From: Clostridia bacterium
GTDB taxonomy: Bacteria; Bacillota; Clostridia; Oscillospirales; CAG-272
Length of the DNA: 7,872 bases
Direction: 5' to 3'
Assembly: GCA_017411935.1 (NCBI GenBank)
Contig: JAFQPC010000105.1
Span: 1-7,872, forward strand
How positions within the stretch are numbered: the stretch's first letter is position 1; each line of letters starts with the position of its first letter. The notes under the pieces are model-generated. The model saw only the letters and a list, made by a program, of their open reading frames with translations, made no database searches and was not told the DNA's origin. Shown one piece after another: positions 6,293-7,872 of the stretch. The translations under genes and the position numbers were made by a program.

Positions 6293-7129
6293 TCAGTAAG
6301 AAAAATCGCATACTCGACGAATGGCTGATGAAAGCAAGAGTGCCGCACGCTGTAACAAAAGATCGCTTTCTTTGGGCATCATAAAAAAGGAATCTCGCGA
6401 GAGCCCCTCTTTCTCCTTATGTGTAAGGCTGATCCCAAGACTCTCCATCGCTTCGCGAATCATCACCGACGACCGTACAACGGTTGGGATCCCCATACTG
6501 ATCACAGGAACCCCCAACGTTTCTTTGCTCAAGTTTTTTTGCGGATTTCCTACTCCCCCTCCGGGTGAGATGCCTCCCGAAGAAATTTGAATTGCCGCAC
6601 CGACACGCGATTGACTTTTGGCGGAAAGTGCGTCTATCGCAAGTACAGCACTTGGATGGAGATAACGACAAAGAGCGTCGATATGCTCAAAGGTTTCGAT
6701 CCCCGTTGTTCCAAGTACACCTACTCCTACAGCACAAACAGAGAAAAAAGACGAATTATTTTCTTCCATTTTTCGGGTGATCTCTACTCTCTCTACGACC
6801 TCTGCTCCAAGGGCATCTGCCGTCATTTTGGAATTGCCAAGTCCCGCTACGAGCAATGTTTTTTCCTTTTCGAATTTTTCTTCGAAAGCCGCCAAAAGGA
6901 ATTGCCACAGCTCTTGAGCAAGAATTTCACGCATCTCAAAAAAACGCTTCTCTCCCATTTGCCAAATCGGTTCGGTAAAGAAAACCGTGTAGTTTCCGTG
7001 AAGCTCATCACTTCCCCGTCGAATCTGAATTTTTGGGGAAGAAGTAGCATGAACATCTTGATGATTTTCTGTCAGATCTTTTTCTTCTATGTTCTCGCAG
7101 GCAAGATCAAAAAAAGTACTTCTATCCAT
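6293..7129 (-). CDS. gpr: spore germination protease GPR (short form)
   Basis: GPR is made in the forespore as a zymogen and, at germination, degrades the small acid-soluble proteins that coat spore DNA, releasing amino acids. Family motifs are VAGLGNSKMTADALG (94-108), GVGVLGTTGIET (135-146), AIDALSAKSQSRVGAAIQISSGGI (164-187), a Gly-rich PGGGVGN loop and LGVPVISMGIPTVV. Asp105 and Asp166 match the two aspartates proposed as catalytic in Bacillus GPR (Asp127 and Asp193). The C-terminal FFMMPKESDLLLQ block is present, so the gene is complete. At 278 residues it is much shorter than the roughly 370 of Bacillus. The FFDLACE segment matching the mature N-terminus (RTDLAVE in Bacillus) begins at residue 6, leaving almost no propeptide. 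The start is firm: the minus strand has AGAGGAG 9 bases upstream and an in-frame TAA ten codons before the ATG with no other usable start between. Confidence 0.93.
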   Translation of the reverse strand: MDRSTFFDLACENIEEKDLTENHQDVHATSSPKIQIRRGSDELHGNYTVFFTEPIWQMGEKRFFEMREILAQELWQFLLAAFEEKFEKEKTLLVAGLGNSKMTADALGAEVVERVEITRKMEENNSSFFSVCAVGVGVLGTTGIETFEHIDALCRYLHPSAVLAIDALSAKSQSRVGAAIQISSGGISPGGGVGNPQKNLSKETLGVPVISMGIPTVVRSSVMIREAMESLGISLTHKEKEGLSRDSFFMMPKESDLLLQRAALLLSSAIRRVCDFSY

Positions 7130-7244
7130 TACTTTCTGCTCCTCTTTTTCCTTTATTTATATGTAAAAATACACAAGATAATGCTTGAAAAATTGTGCAT
7201 TCAAACAAAAATGAAAAACAAAAAAAATGTTTCTCCGAATACGA

Positions 7245-7273
7245 TTGATTTTAATCGAAAAAAATGTTATAAT
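7245..7273 (+). promoter_or_regulatory. SigA-type promoter of the substrate-binding lipoprotein gene
   Basis: TTGATT (7245-7250), a 17-base spacer and a consensus TATAAT (7268-7273) with an extended -10 TG (TGTTATAAT). Transcription would start near 7280, giving a leader of about 57 bases. The leader holds a small CCC-TTT-GGG hairpin but no riboswitch that I recognise. The rest of the 207-base divergent gap towards gpr is A/T-rich; I see no convincing forespore promoter for gpr in it. Confidence 0.8.
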
Positions 7274-7336
7274 GTTGTGAGTAAAAAAGCCCTTTGGGGA
7301 ATTATAGCTTGATTTTTTGGAGGAGGTTTCCAAACG

Positions 7337-7872
7337 ATGATGAAAAAAATCATTTCCCTTGTCCTTTGTCTTTTGATGGTTCTTCCGCTTGCGGTAAGCT
7401 GTGCGAAGGATCCCGATGACCAAGGCGCGCAAATTTCGATGTACCTTTCCGAGCCCTTGTATAATTTCGACCCTGCTGCCGCTTATGGCAACGAGTCGGC
7501 ACTGAAAGTTGTCAGCTTGATCTTTGACAATCTTTTTGTGCTTGATGCCAAGGGTAAGGTGAAAAAATCGTTGGTAGACGATTATGAAATCATCGAAAAT
7601 GAAAAAGAAAATAAATATCAGATGCTGATCACCCTCAAGGAATCCGCTTGGTCCGATAAGCAGCCCATTCAGGCAGGTGACATAGCGGATACCTGGCAGA
7701 GAATTTTGGACGTCAACAACTCTTACGAATGTGCTTCTCTGCTCTTCGATATCAAGGGTGCCCGCGATGCAAAAGCAGGTAAGATCTCGATTGATGACGT
7801 CGGTATCAGCCCTGTCAACGAGCGTGAGCTGATTATTGACTTTGAAGGAAAGATCGATTACGATCAGTTCAT
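7337..7872 (+). CDS. family 5 ABC-transporter substrate-binding lipoprotein, 5' part
   Basis: This is the extracytoplasmic, lipid-anchored binding protein of an oligopeptide/dipeptide-type ABC importer (OppA/DppA-like, SBP_bac_5). The frame is open to the window edge, with about 178 residues visible. The N-terminus is a lipoprotein signal: MMKK, a hydrophobic core and the lipobox AVSC, with Cys22 as the lipidated residue. Typical early family motifs follow: LYNFDPAAAYGNESALKVVSLIFDNLF (about 42-68) and VLDAKGKVKKSLVDDYEI, then LITLKESAWSDKQPIQAGDIADTWQRIL, the usual 'LR-x-W-x-DG-x-P-x-A-D' block. The ATG at 7337 has AGGAGG (7321-7326) 10 bases upstream; the adjacent ATG at 7340 is less well placed. 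It is transcribed divergently from gpr. The permease and ATPase genes, if linked, would lie beyond the window. The substrate cannot be predicted; peptides are the commonest in this family, but sugars and nickel also occur. Confidence 0.9.
   Translation, partial: MMKKIISLVLCLLMVLPLAVSCAKDPDDQGAQISMYLSEPLYNFDPAAAYGNESALKVVSLIFDNLFVLDAKGKVKKSLVDDYEIIENEKENKYQMLITLKESAWSDKQPIQAGDIADTWQRILDVNNSYECASLLFDIKGARDAKAGKISIDDVGISPVNERELIIDFEGKIDYDQF

Noticed and set aside
7150..7205. Possible forespore SigG promoter for gpr on the minus strand (GAATG ... CATTATC)
   Set aside because: Both boxes resemble SigG elements, but they are only 14 bases apart instead of about 18. A second pairing (GCATT, 16 bases, CATATAA) is also off in sequence and spacing.
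6587..7312. A 241-codon plus-strand open frame opposite gpr
   Set aside because: It lies antisense to a clear GPR gene, becomes low-complexity Phe/Lys-rich sequence in the intergenic region, and shows no family features.

Overview
The window looks like chromosomal DNA of an endospore-forming Bacillota, most likely a member of Clostridia of middling G+C. The evidence is an adjacent pair of sporulation genes (gpr germination protease and spoIIP), strong AGGAGG-type ribosome binding sites and A/T-rich SigA-like promoters. No genus can be named from the sequence alone. I see no insertion sequence, CRISPR array, tRNA, rRNA or phage structural gene.

Left part, plus strand (1-2923): the 3' end of an unrecognised helical protein, then a likely two-gene operon of L-lactate dehydrogenase (ldh) and an MgtE-type magnesium transporter, only 28 bases apart. 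A candidate Rex-like redox operator overlaps the ldh promoter region. The operon ends in a strong intrinsic terminator that lies inside the 3' coding end of the convergent glycosyltransferase gene, with which mgtE overlaps by 37 bases.

Middle part, minus strand (7129 down to 2834), in transcription order: gpr, spoIIP, a Cro/CI-type repressor fused to a LexA-like S24 self-cleavage domain, a strong terminator, and a GT4 glycosyltransferase. The repressor has its own near-consensus promoter, and a perfect 18-base palindrome lies between the -10 box and the ribosome binding site. That layout predicts an autoregulated, damage- or stress-cleavable switch. A degenerate second copy of the palindrome core lies 63 bases upstream, about six helical turns away.

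Right part, plus strand (7337 to the end): a divergent lipoprotein, the N-terminal part of a family 5 (oligopeptide/dipeptide-type) ABC-transporter substrate-binding protein, behind a good extended -10 promoter.

Most genes belong to well-known families. The most interesting part is the S24 repressor, its operators and its position directly behind two spore genes. Its targets outside this window are unknown, and I do not claim a new defence or mobile system.
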